Shown here: positions 12,901 through 22,197 of the stretch, piece by piece
How the letters are laid out: each line of letters begins with the position of its first letter
How positions within the stretch are numbered: position 1 is the stretch's first letter
Source: Liolophura sinensis
Taxonomy: Eukaryota > Mollusca > Polyplacophora > Chitonida > Chitonidae
NCBI RefSeq assembly: GCF_032854445.1
Contig: NC_088299.1
Span: 1,215,001-1,279,000 of the forward strand
Direction: 5' to 3'
DNA length: 64,000 bases
Made by a program: the position numbers and the translations under genes
The notes under the pieces: generated by a model
Database searches by the model: none
What the model saw: only the letters and a program-made list of their open reading frames with translations
Told to the model about the DNA's origin: nothing

Positions 12901-13538
12901 GTATTTCTGTTCAAACTTGACTATTGGTGGCAATGATGTAATTTAAAATGAAAAGTAAAGAGCGACACATGCACTGCGAGGAGTATGAATAATTCGTCAT
13001 TTGCATACATCCTGTTTCACTGGTGCTAAATTACATTTTTCAAAATGTGTTTGTTTTTAAGAAAATATTTTTTTCTTCGTACAATAACAGTACTAAGATC
13101 CTAATATATTATATTTCATAAATGGAGATAAGTATGCCGCACTTTATTCTTTGAAGTAATAAAAGTGGTACTAGAATACGAGTGTTGGAAAGCTATGAGA
13201 GTCTAACATGCAGGTGTACATGTATTTCGCTACGACGTCAAAAGTGAAAAGTTATTTTCCAGATTTAAAAACTGCTTAAACACCTATTGATCGTTCATTT
13301 TCCCAGCTGTTTTCTGAAATCTTATTAGCCTGCTTTGTTTTTTTTTTTTCATCAGGGAACAATACTCGACCGAATTGATTACAACATTGAACATGCAACA
13401 ACAACAGTGGAAAAAGGTCTTCAGCAGCTCCAGAAGGCGGAGAAATATCAGAAAAAGAATCGCAAAATGTTTATAATCTTAATTTTATTTGTTGTGGTAA
13501 TTATATTAATTATTATTTTGATAGCAACAAGAGGTTAG
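3341..13538 (+). CDS. STX16: Syntaxin-16, Qa-SNARE (8 coding exons)
   Basis: Join 3341-3421, 4898-4989, 5416-5468, 6116-6222, 9188-9350, 11384-11493, 12032-12175 and 13356-13538. This gives 933 nt and 310 aa, and all junctions are GT-AG and in phase. The start [20 protein letters not shown] matches the syntaxin-16/Tlg2 N-peptide that in known members binds the SM protein VPS45. [19 protein letters not shown] and NRPTLDD are family hallmarks. Exons 5-6 carry the Habc-type helical region and exons 7-8 the SNARE motif, with zero-layer Q250 as the last codon of exon 7. Residues about 288-307 form a hydrophobic C-terminal anchor, typical of tail-anchored syntaxins. Known members act at the trans-Golgi network in endosome-to-Golgi fusion. 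Relative to the longest human isoforms it lacks the segment between exon 1 and MADDRMALV. It converges with MTBP. Introns 4 and 5 are filled with minisatellites. Confidence 0.95.
3901..3930. repeat. (TA)n microsatellite
   Basis: About 15 TA dinucleotides in STX16 intron 1. Confidence 0.95.
4898..4989 (+). CDS. STX16: STX16 coding exon 2
   Basis: The acceptor ttgttttacag precedes [20 protein letters not shown] and the exon ends PPEW, with the Trp codon split before gtgaat. The exon begins with an in-frame ATG, so an alternative N-terminus lacking the N-peptide is possible by promoter choice. Confidence 0.93.
5416..5468 (+). CDS. STX16: STX16 coding exon 3
   Basis: Acceptor ttgatttcag. The exon encodes [17 protein letters not shown] and its donor is gtacgt, splitting a Met codon with exon 4. 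This is the start of the conserved N-terminal helical bundle. Confidence 0.93.
5610..5985 (+). mobile_element. Retroposon-like dispersed repeat (family 3)
   Basis: It contains a B-box-like tRNA promoter remnant (gggttcaaaccc at about 5651), then tgtggggcctggtgacaata, aggcactccagtttcctcca and a poor (AAAT)-rich end near 5965-5985. Related copies lie at 21258-21530 and 58290-58460. Its parts recur in the 1-1760 satellite. Boundaries are approximate and I see no clear target-site duplication. Confidence 0.55.
6116..6222 (+). CDS. STX16: STX16 coding exon 4 (seed of the downstream minisatellite)
   Basis: Acceptor ctaaacatag. The exon encodes [18 protein letters not shown] through EIQTQDITQ and ends ...tacacag before gtgagg, phase 0. 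Its last 25 bases plus the donor are the founding part of the 104-bp array that follows. Confidence 0.94.
6223..8015 (+). repeat. 104-bp then 89-bp minisatellite containing exon end plus 5' splice site
   Basis: From the exon copy of gatacagacacagg (6198) the motif recurs at 6302, 6406, 6510 and on to 7550, with exactly 104-bp spacing over 13 periods. It then recurs at 7641, 7730, 7819, 7908 and 7997 with 89-bp spacing. Every 104-bp unit carries gatacagacacaggatat and (t/a)acacag followed by gtgagg, which is the exon 4 end and its donor. If a decoy donor were used, translation would hit TGA 14 codons past the true exon end. Confidence 0.95.
8140..8489. mobile_element. Fold-back dispersed repeat (copy A)
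   Basis: 8361-8415 and 8425-8480 form an imperfect inverted repeat of about 55 bp (acatggttac...ggtgtca...aatcctcata and its complement). The remainder, 8140-8412, matches 38363-38626 in opposite orientation (gacaccatatatttg.gta..ctatca, cagatg.gga etc.). A dispersed non-autonomous DNA element is the simplest reading. Exact ends are not determined. Confidence 0.7.
8515..8998. repeat. 29-bp AT-rich minisatellite
   Basis: Unit tacatgtagcctaaatattg plus gaaatggta, about 16 copies. Two sub-types alternate in part (ggaaatggtatac versus agaaataatgtac). Lies in STX16 intron 4. Confidence 0.93.
9188..9350 (+). CDS. STX16: STX16 coding exon 5 (helical domain)
   Basis: Acceptor atgcttttcacag and donor gtaagt. 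It encodes [20 protein letters not shown] through [18 protein letters not shown]. The length is 163 nt, leaving one base for exon 6. Confidence 0.93.
9840..11258. repeat. 108-bp minisatellite with 540-bp higher-order period
   Basis: The gatacagttgtacc motif recurs at 9847, 9955, 10063, 10171, 10279, 10387 and on to 11035, every 108 bp. Variant types marked tgggcag (A), cttgttgg (B) and cttggtgg (C) run A-B-C-A-B', A-B-C-A-B', A-B, giving a 540-bp higher-order repeat. Lies in STX16 intron 5. Each unit holds ctgttttacag followed by gtgg, an acceptor-like motif. Confidence 0.95.
11384..11493 (+). CDS. STX16: STX16 coding exon 6
   Basis: Acceptor tttgtccatag and donor gtgagt after ...DNGFDR. It encodes [15 protein letters not shown] and then a variable linker ([12 protein letters not shown]) where human has a similarly divergent stretch. 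Confidence 0.92.
12032..12175 (+). CDS. STX16: STX16 coding exon 7 (first half of SNARE motif)
   Basis: Acceptor tttgtag and donor gtaggt, 48 codons, phase 0 at both ends. It encodes [17 protein letters not shown] and [19 protein letters not shown]. The final Gln is the ionic zero-layer residue of a Qa-SNARE. Confidence 0.95.
12499..12768 (+). mobile_element. Full-length SINE (family 1) with target-site duplication
   Basis: Head ggggcctccgtggctcagtc, tRNA-like region with gtgagttcaattccag (B box), and end gagtacagcgtaaaacacca plus an (AAAT)n tail. Flanked by attaataaaatt at 12482-12493 and 12769-12780, a 12-bp duplication. Lies in STX16 intron 7, same strand as the gene. Confidence 0.92.
13356..13538 (+). 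CDS. STX16: STX16 coding exon 8 (SNARE C-half and membrane anchor)
   Basis: The acceptor is a long T-run plus catcag. It encodes [24 protein letters not shown], then a hydrophobic anchor ([20 protein letters not shown]) and TRG with stop TAG at 13536-13538. Confidence 0.96.
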   Translation, partial: GTILDRIDYNIEHATTTVEKGLQQLQKAEKYQKKNRKMFIILILFVVVIILIIILIATRG

Positions 13539-13581
13539 CCTCTTTCATCCTAAGTTATTGTTTATATATATGTATCTCAGC

Positions 13582-13802
13582 CAATGGGATCCGCCAGCCC
13601 TGTACAAAGGAAAGCAAATCTTGTAACTGATACAACAGCAGTGCCCTCTACCACTTAAATAAAAATACCACTGATTTCAATACAAACACCAGTAATCATG
13701 AATAATAAAAGCGGACATTGTTATTCAAATATATAGGGGGCACTGCTGTTTTATCAGTTACAAGATTTGCTTCCCTTTGTAGACGGCTGGCGAATCCCAT
13801 TG
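13582..13802. repeat. 67-bp inverted repeat in the STX16 3' UTR
   Basis: 13582-13648 (caatgggat.cgccagcc... acagcagtgcccct) is complementary to about 13736-13802 with few mismatches, separated by about 87 bp. It starts 44 bases after the STX16 stop. Candidate AATAAA signals (13658-13663 and near 13701) fall in the loop. It looks like a MITE or other fold-back insertion. Confidence 0.85.
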
Positions 13803-14029
13803 TAATATTTTACTCCATTCAGTGGTAGAATTCCTTGAGGTTTCAAAAGCGATGCTGAATATGATTTTACCATAGCAGAATGACATCCCGTTATGGCATT
13901 ATATTGATACTTATTTACTTGGTAGGGAAACTTGCTTATCCATTAACAAGGCAAGATGACTTTTCAAGAAAATCCAGCAAAAGAACTACATAAATATGTT
14001 ACATGATGAATGTCTTACCCACAAGTTGA

Positions 14030-14285
14030 TTTTTGTCATGGCACTTGTTGAAGATTACCCACAATTTGCATGTTGACAAGTTACATGTGGACATTTGATG
14101 TTACCTGATGAATTGCCCACATGTGGACATTTGACTCTCCATGATCAATTACCCACGTGGACATTTGACTCTTCTTGATCAATTACCCACGTGGACATTT
14201 GACTCTCCGTGATCAATCAACCACATGTTCACATTTGACTTTATTTGATCAATTACACTCGTGTGGACATTTGACATGGACATTT
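14030..14285. repeat. 34-bp degenerate tandem repeat
   Basis: Unit gatcaattacccacgtgga plus catttgactctcc, about 7 diverging copies (gatc at 14143, 14177 and 14211). The ORFs crossing it are by-products. Confidence 0.8.
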
Positions 14286-14415
14286 TTGACATGTTATTTA
14301 ATGAATGATTTTCCCACAACTGGAAATTCCTGCGCTTCATTACAAAAAACTTCCACATTATCCTCAACTTTTGGCTTTTCGCCATATCCTTCTTCCCTTT
14401 TTCACATCTGAATAA

Positions 14416-15023
14416 TCACACGCTGAGAAAACTGATGTGATAGAAAAAAACTGTCTTTATGTACAGGTCATTTTGGAAGAAATCCAGACTGACTTCATGG
14501 ACTTCGTGTGTAGGCCCATGTTGTAGTTGACTTAACGTTTCCACTGTTAGACCATTTGCCGAATACCATACTGACAACACAAGACAGGTGAGATTCTGTG
14601 GGGCAGAAGGGCAGTTTGACTGCTCTTGTGAAATGTGCAGAATCATGGCTGCCATGGCCATTTTAGGGTATCTCATCTTTACTATGATAGTTTGAAGAAG
14701 GCTAATTTTGGCCAAATTCTTTCTTACTTGGGTACATGCACGTCAAAAGACAGGTTCTTGGGGAAATAGGTTACTGGTACATAAGCCATAGTTATCATGT
14801 CTGTGATGAACATGCAGATGCCACTAATTAATTGCAGGCCTCCAACTTGTATGGTAACTCTTTGTGTATTCTTTTGGAGATCACTTGGGAATACAGATGT
14901 TCTTTTTAGGCTTTTTTGGTGAATTACAACATTATTGAAAGATGCCTGTGATGACAGTATTGCTTCCAGCATCCCACCAAGCTTGTTTAAACTGAAAATT
15001 TCTTTGGACGAACTTGCATCCAA
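14416..15023 (-). other. Unassigned minus-strand open segments, possible decayed or spliced gene
   Basis: Two open stretches in different frames. One includes VGGLQLISGICMFITDMI, which is hydrophobic; the other includes NLTCLVLSVWYSANGLTVET. A strong acceptor-like site (cttctgccccacag) lies before the second, and a donor-like CAT/gtaccc in the first would join them in phase. Neither begins with ATG. An SINE fragment lies immediately upstream. I do not recognise the product and it may be non-coding. Confidence 0.15.
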
Positions 15024-15029
15024 CTTAAT

Positions 15030-15140
15030 TTATTAATTTGATTGAAGTTTTACGCCATACTCAGAAATATTTATATGACACTTATATGACAGGGGCCAGC
15101 GTGATGGTGGAAAGAAACTGGATCCATGATCATCCGCAGA
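15030..15140 (-). mobile_element. Diverged SINE fragment (family 1)
   Basis: tttgattgaagttttacgcc, catactcagaaatattt, ggccagcgtgatggtgg and atgatcatccgcag match the family-1 3' half on the minus strand, with many substitutions. Confidence 0.75.
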
Positions 15141-17249
15141 TGAAAAGTGTCCAGCTTTTATCAGTATGAAGTATATGGATCATTGGTGTATTTTGTGCTA
15201 TCGTACAATATCATGCAGACATAATTGTGGCGCACCTGATTCTTTCTACCTCTCTGCCAGTGATCACAGTGTGTCTCGACAAAGCCTATGAATCCTACAT
15301 TTCAAATTGTCAAATTTGAAAATTTGACACCATGGAAGTGTCTAGCTTGTATTACCTTCTTTTGATTAAGGATAACACCATGCTGGATTCATTGGTTTCA
15401 CCTTTCTCAGTGTAGTGAACTTGACAGTATTATCATATACATGTACAGTGCCTCCCTTTCTTGTGTGCTGTTGAAGAATGCAGAAATGAAATACAAACCA
15501 CCATTGGCATATCACTGGATTCCTTAAAGAGCTGGGGTATTTGGATGGTTAGTACGTGGGCTGAAGTGCTGGGTACATTGAGAGTAGATGTAGGGCTGGT
15601 ATTGGGGGTAGAATGGTAGGGGGGGTGGGGGAGAGCTGCATTGGTGGCTAAAAAATACTGGGGTACTTGGATGGCCTAAATACATGTCAGCATTAAGATA
15701 TTATTATTATTTTACAATAGCTTTATATCACTGGAGATCACAGATGATGACAAAATCAAAGTTACAACTTGTACAAATCGTCAAATTGCTAAATAAAGTA
15801 TTTATTTCTCTAACATGGTCCTTGGTATAAATACTGCAAAAATGCATATCGGGTATACTTTGAGATGTTCAGATGTACAGGTATTGTTCATACATGTGTG
15901 ACTGAAGGGTTATAGCTTTTAGCATTGTTAAAATTTGATTTTAGTCCATTTAGATTTCAAAACAAATATTGTCAACAGACCAAATTCAGAAAAAGAGAAG
16001 AAACAGTAATTGTATTTTAATATTTCAGGTGATAAGCTGAAACATCTAATATCATGCAGTATTTTTGTTCTCTTCATCTTTGTGCTGTGTTCTGGTTGGA
16101 TACTTAGCAACATGGTCTGCGGAGCAAGACGCCTACACTGTATAAACAGGTGCACTGCCTTTTCTCCTATGTCTGCCATTCATTAGTGATAAGTCGTTAT
16201 GTGCCGTTGTAGCTGTCTCGTCTTAGTGCAATACACAGACTATTTTATAAATATCATGCTAATCTCAACTGTGTGTGTACCATAAGCATATGATTGCTAA
16301 TTCTGATTTTATCAGTGTCATATAGGGTGTTTAGCTTCAGATGAGTGTCAACATTAAAGTTTATTCTCACATGTGCCACATACATCACTTATTGATTATT
16401 CACAAAGTAAAATTCTTGTCAATGCAGGCATTCCAGTGGTTTTCCAGTGTCATTTTTGTCAAACTTCTAGTGGCCAAGTACATATGTATGCAATGACAGG
16501 TATCACTACTTTTGACGCTGTGTCTTTGATCATAGACATTTGAAGCAGATTTTGAATGAATGTTACCATGGAGTACAAACTAAATGTTTCCAGGTCAGGC
16601 CTACATTTTAATGTATGTAGTCAACTGCACACTTTTTATAGACCTTAAATTTCATAGTCTACTGGAGCATATCATACAGGTATGTATTTGTGTAGGTATT
16701 TCAATTCTACCGTTTGCTGATCAGTGCTGGCAGGTAGTGTATAAATGTGTTGTACAATGTTAAGGTGACTTGAAAGGTGTCTGTGCAATAAGAAACTACT
16801 ATCAGATTCTTAATGTACCTAGTCATCTCTCTGTTTCCTGTTGCTTTGTGTATGCCAACTTGTATAGAAAAATAGGTACTGTACTTTTAAGGCACCTTTG
16901 TTAGTGTTAATTTGTTGCTTGGTAACATGTACGCTAAAGCTGTGGTTGTCTTTGAAATACCTGCGCTATCGGATAAGACATTTTAAGGGGCCAACTGATA
17001 AGTTTTAAGCTTTTTTATATATCATACTACCAAAGCCAAGACCATTCCACATTCCTGAACATGTCTAATTGGCTATTTAAATTGATTAGAGTTTTCAGAA
17101 AACATTGAAATTGTGCATCCAAACCTGTGTCGTCTGTATGAACTACCTTACAATCCAACCTGCACATGGATCATACACTTGCAGAGCTTGTAAATAATGA
17201 TCATCTAAAATAAAGTTGTAAATAGGTGTAAATTGTTACAAAAAAGTTT

Positions 17250-17302
17250 TTTATTTTATTTATTTATTTGATTGATGTTTTATGCTGTACTCAAGAATAT
17301 CT
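17250..17302 (-). mobile_element. Short SINE 3'-end fragment
   Basis: Plus-strand tttatttatttatttgattg then atgttttatgctgtactcaagaatat is the family-1 tail only, about 50 bp. Confidence 0.7.
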
Positions 17303-17711
17303 TTTTTTTATTTTAGGACAAGGTAACCTAATGATGTTATTCTGGAGATTTTTGGCTTAAAAAATAGATCAGCGCAATCCCAATCAAATTTGTGCTAATA
17401 ATTATAAAGAATAGCCCAAATAATTTCCTTACATAAAATTTCAACCTTGTCTCTGCCTGCATTACCATTTAAGATCAGCAATGTTTCTAAAATTTTGCAG
17501 TTGGGTCGCATTATAACTTTCCAAATTTGAGTGTCAGGAATCGAATCGAACAGGAATGAGGGTGATATTTACTGAAAGCCATAATTTGACTTGTTAGTGG
17601 TAAATTCAGAACATTTATTTGATTAGCAAGTATGTTTTTGACAAAAAATCTGTGGTTATAGCTTCTAATCCATCCACTGTCACATACATATAGACAGCTT
17701 TTTTTTTCATT

Positions 17712-18065
17712 TTACTGCAGGCAAACATTGGAGCTGTAATCGATTTCGCCAGTGTGATGAGAATGAAAACATCTGTGGAGATAATTGATATTTTCACAAA
17801 GGTGCCTGTGTCCTTTGAAGATGGTAGAGTCCTGGAACTTTGTCTCAGTATTGGAGGTTTCATGCGTGACTTTCAGTAGTTCTTGCATCTGGTTAACGGT
17901 CCCAAAGAATAGATTTACCCCTTCTTTATTGACATTCATGATGATACTACCATCAGTAATATGGCTAAATATCGCATTATTAAAGTTCAGAAGGGTGTAA
18001 TCTTTACAGCATTTGCTGTTAAAAGAATCAGCAAACAAGACGTGGAAACAGACCTGAGCAGCCAT
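17712..18065 (-). CDS. Unidentified open reading frame, possible coding exon
   Basis: 117 codons from an ATG in fair context (aacatggctgct), starting MAAQVCFHVLFADSF and including NLFFGTVNQMQELLKVTH. No family recognised. On the opposite strand a very strong acceptor (T-run plus actgcag at about 17721) is followed by 52 open codons (from ANIGAVIDFASV to GGFMRDFQ and stop), so the coding strand is itself ambiguous. It may be neither. Confidence 0.2.
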   Translation of the reverse strand: MAAQVCFHVLFADSFNSKCCKDYTLLNFNNAIFSHITDGSIIMNVNKEGVNLFFGTVNQMQELLKVTHETSNTETKFQDSTIFKGHRHLCENINYLHRCFHSHHTGEIDYSSNVCLQ

Positions 18066-18133
18066 GTTAGAAATTTTTTTCTGATATTCTTGGTTACTCT
18101 ATAAATTTCATTTTTTAATTTGGAATACTGATA

Positions 18134-18695
18134 TTAAAGGAGAAGAAAATTTAAATATCAATCAAATACCGTTGAAAAGAGTATGCATTCCCTCGCAGGT
18201 GCATGCCAAAAAAAAATTTTTAATAAGTACCTCAAGTTGATAAATTATAAATACAGTGCCAAAATCCGCAACTCCATTTTGCCTAAGAAGTCCTGAAGTC
18301 TTCTGTGTTGGGAGAATTGCTGTCGGAAACTGCCGAAGTGCAGTTCGTACATTACCGGTAGAACTCTTCTTCCCAGAAAGTTGCAAACCGTATAGTTCCT
18401 TTTCCGCTTGACAATCGGGAAGCCGGAATGTTGGACATAGGTTCCGAGGTTACGCAAACAAGCAGTTTTAAGGGCTCTCAGTGGCTGAGAGGCAACACGC
18501 CCCCCAGCATAATTACAGGGTGTTAAAGATGGAGGACGCCATGGACTCAGCGATTTATGCCAGTTTTGTCGTTTTCAGGCTTTACGTGTATGGTGAGGAA
18601 AAGTCACAAAATTATGCAACAGGCCCCACCAGATAGAAAAAAATGTGCTCTTTTCAGCCTATAGTGTAATGTTTTTAAGTTTTCTTCTCCTTTAA
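18134..18695. mobile_element. MITE-like element with 19-bp terminal inverted repeats
   Basis: Left end ttaaaggagaagaaaattt (18134-18152) and right end aagttttcttctcctttaa (18677-18695) are inverse complements with one mismatch, 562 bp apart. The interior includes a long minus-strand open stretch (encoding ACLRNLGTYVQHSGFPIV and FLGRRVLP) that may be a remnant of a parental element's coding region. Target duplication is uncertain. Confidence 0.7.
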
Positions 18696-19587
18696 AGGCT
18701 ATAGGGTGCGCCAAGTTAAAGCAACCGGAAACACGAAGTCGCATCACTAGTACGCCACACATACATGGTTAAAAGGCAAACCAGGGTTCAGGTGATGTTT
18801 GCAGAAATGGCTGCATTCTTAACTAATGGAGATAACTCGCACCTGATTGACCAATACTGATAACATGGTGGCACTTTCGATTTTCTTAATGTGTGCGATT
18901 TTGCTTACTTTGCGAAAACTTGGTTATGCATCGTCACAAAGACAAAATTTACGCTTTTAAGACTTCATGAAGAAAACTTCACCAATGCATACCCTAAATA
19001 ACAAAAAAATTCAACCACAAAAGAGCATGTTTGGAAGCAATTAAACGTCATGAGATAATACTTCTGGTACTAAAGTTTACATTTTCCCAGTAGGATATCG
19101 TCCTACCTTCCCAACACCTCTCAAAACATCTTTCTAAACTCAGTAGAACTCCCAGAATCTGGAAAAATGGGCAACTAAGTCATGGACGAAATTTTAGGTC
19201 ATTTAGGGTATGTACATTTCGCCTGGTTGTTATCTGTTCTTTTGCACATGAACTCGTTTCTAGCAACATATCATCTGTGAGTTTGATGATATCACGTGTC
19301 ATATTGAAGCGAGTAACCGGATGGGCAATCAGTGTGTCCAGTATTTCAGTAGAATTACACTGTACAGCAGTACAACAACTGGACACTTAGTTGCGAACAG
19401 ACACTTTTACAACTGCAAATATGAGAGGAGGAGGGAGGTAGTTTCCAGAGCAAACCAGCAGCCTTCATGCTGTGCCTGCTGTCCTGAAGCCACAGTCTGT
19501 CACAGCTGGATGTGAGTCTACATCATTGTGCAGAAGTCAATCAGTACTTGGGAGACCAGCACTTAACCGAAGGTGCCACCGAATGTG

Positions 19588-19768
19588 AATGATCTATTTA
19601 TTTATTTGTTTGATTGGTGTTTTACGCCGTACTCAAGAATATTTCACTTAGACGACAGCGGCCAGTATTCTGGTGGGCAGAAAGCGGGCAGAGCTCAGGG
19701 GAAACCCACGACCATCCACAGGTTGCTGAGAGACTTTTTCACTTACGGCCGGAGAGGAAGAGGAATGT
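19588..19768 (-). mobile_element. 5'-truncated SINE (family 1)
   Basis: Tail and central part on the minus strand (tttgattggtgttttacgcc, gtactcaagaatatttcac, acccacgaccatccacagg) ending near ggccggagaggaag. The tRNA-like head is absent. Confidence 0.85.
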
Positions 19769-20089
19769 GAATGAAGCATGAAGTCAAATTTCTGTTTGGT
19801 AAAAATCTCCTTTTGTTTTTATTATCCATGTCATGAACTGATGACAGACCCTTTAGACTGAAACAAGTATCATCAGCATTTTAATTTTTTTAATCACATG
19901 ATAATAGTAACGTCTGTCTCTCAAAGGACAGCCATTATGATATTCTAATGATTCCAAAAAATGTATCAATATGGTATAATCTGTAATGCATGGCTATGGA
20001 GACTGAAATGAACAATGGGTATACAGCTGTACAAATGTGAAGTTAAAAAAAAAATTAAATTTTCGTTTGCATCCTGGTAATCACAAGAC

Positions 20090-20128
20090 TTAAGTGGATT
20101 TCCGTTTCATCATCTCAAGGTCAATAAC
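20090..20128 (-). CDS. MTBP: MTBP coding exon 22 (C-terminus)
   Basis: Acceptor ttcctttcccag, then VIDLEMMKRKST and stop TAA. It corresponds to the VIDWVLEK end of vertebrate MTBP. Confidence 0.9.
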   Translation of the reverse strand, partial: VIDLEMMKRKST

Positions 20129-22166
20129 CTGGGAAAGGAAGAAACAAGTCAAATCAGATGGAGGCTGTCTTGTTTTGTTCCAATATTTTCCTGGACGTAC
20201 AGAACTGATGTATTACATATATACATGCTGAAAAGTATACTGGGGTAGATCAATATTTTTCAGTTTACATACAGTATACATGTATCATTAAATTAAATAA
20301 CTCTAAGCTATTCCGTAAACTTATTTATTTGAATATTTACTGCCAAACTCCAGAATTTTTCACCTGTACGACGACCGTCAGTTTTACGGAGGAGGTAACC
20401 TGAGTGTCGGGTTACAAGCGAACTTTTCTGTATACTAGTCAAGACTTGCATACCACACTGGTAGAAGACAAGTGGTCTTCAATGAAATAATCCTGTGCAA
20501 ACAGCTAATTTTCACCAAGTATCCACACTGGAAGTGTCGGAATCCTGCAATTCTCTGTTATTAAGACTGGGATTGAACCTGTTCACTCCATGTGCCAAAG
20601 GGTTGGAGTGGAGCACTTTTATATATCACATAAATGATGGTAACTGGGCGGAGCCTGGAGGGGATCACCCCAAGTCTCCAGCTACATGCATCTGATAAAC
20701 TTCCTCATGTAAATTTAGCAACAACCGAACATCCTGTGAACATTCTCCTGTATGCATAAAACCATACACCACTCATACACTTATATACCACATACATACA
20801 CCTGTATCATACACGTGAACCTGTACCACACACATAAACCTGTACTACCTACATAAACCTGTGCTACACACATAAACCTGTGCTACACACATAAACCTGT
20901 ACCAACCACGTAAACCTGTACCACACATAAACCTGTACCACACACATAAATCTATACCACACATATAAACCTATACCACCCACGTAAACCTGTACCACAC
21001 ACATAAACCTGTACCACACACATAAACCTATACCATCCACATAAACCTACACACCTAACCCTATACCACACACCTAAACCTGTACCACCCACATAAACCT
21101 GTACCAAACACATAAACCTATACCACACACATAAACCTATCTCTGTGATAATATGGCCATTGTGGCAATAAGCCATATTCATTCATTCATTCATTCATAA
21201 ATCCATCTAAACTTTCATATCCCCGTGAAAACCATCTCAAAATAGTCGGCGCCATTTTGATACTATTAGGACCAACTCATTCCCCCAACTCCCGCTGCTC
21301 AAGGGGCCCTGGTGACAGTAAGCGGACAACCATGCTTGTGTGGATGTTTGCCCTGTGTAACATTCGTCATCCACAAATATGGTGTACATATCTGTACCTA
21401 TCTTTGACCTTGCCAACTTTTGGGTCCGTGGTTATGTCAGGCACCCTAGTTCCCTCCACCTACGAAACTGACTGCCATCGTATACGTGGTCTTGAGTATA
21501 GCATTAAGCTGCATTCAAATTTAAAATCTTGAAGAAGTGAACATTTCCTACCTGTTGTACTTGCCCCTCAGCTATCTTTGTCATATCAGCCACCAGATTT
21601 CTGGAGGTAGGTAAATCCTACACAAACAAACAAACATGCAATTACCAGTCTCGCCACTCACAGAGAACTGTCCAAGGTATTAACCTATACAACTCTCCTG
21701 AAAAAGCAAAGCCTAAAAATAACACCAAGAAATTACTATCAAGTAATAGTTGACTGAATTACACTGGTCTTGCTTTATCCATGCAAAAAATTTAATTTAC
21801 CTACACTTCAGGCAAGTAACCTTAATTTACCTATGTTTTTACACAGGCAGTTTGCCACATTCCATCCAGGACTGTTAAACCCAAATTATTATAATTAAAC
21901 TAAAATAAATTTACTGATAAGCCAAAGAACTTGAGCCTGTTTCCAAATTCTGAAACACTGTCATGGTTGTCTTGAGCCGTCATGTACAGCATGGCTGTAC
22001 AGTGAAGGCAATGTGTTGCATATACATATATTTGTTTGCACAAATAAATAAATAAGTACATGTAGGCTTATTATTTAATAATTAGTGAAGTAGTTTATAT
22101 TAAAACAAAATATCGTATACTCGAGAACAAACTTGAATACCCTGTAATCAAGAGAACGGTGCGTGG

Positions 22167-22197
<31 letters not shown>

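Larger units (their letters stand above)
13803..20089. other. Intergenic region between convergent STX16 and MTBP
   Basis: No gene I can name. Contents: a 34-bp array (14030-14285), three SINE fragments, a MITE (18134-18695), and several minus-strand open stretches (14416-15023, 15928-16179, 17712-18065) described separately. The rest is AT-rich unique sequence. Confidence 0.6.
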
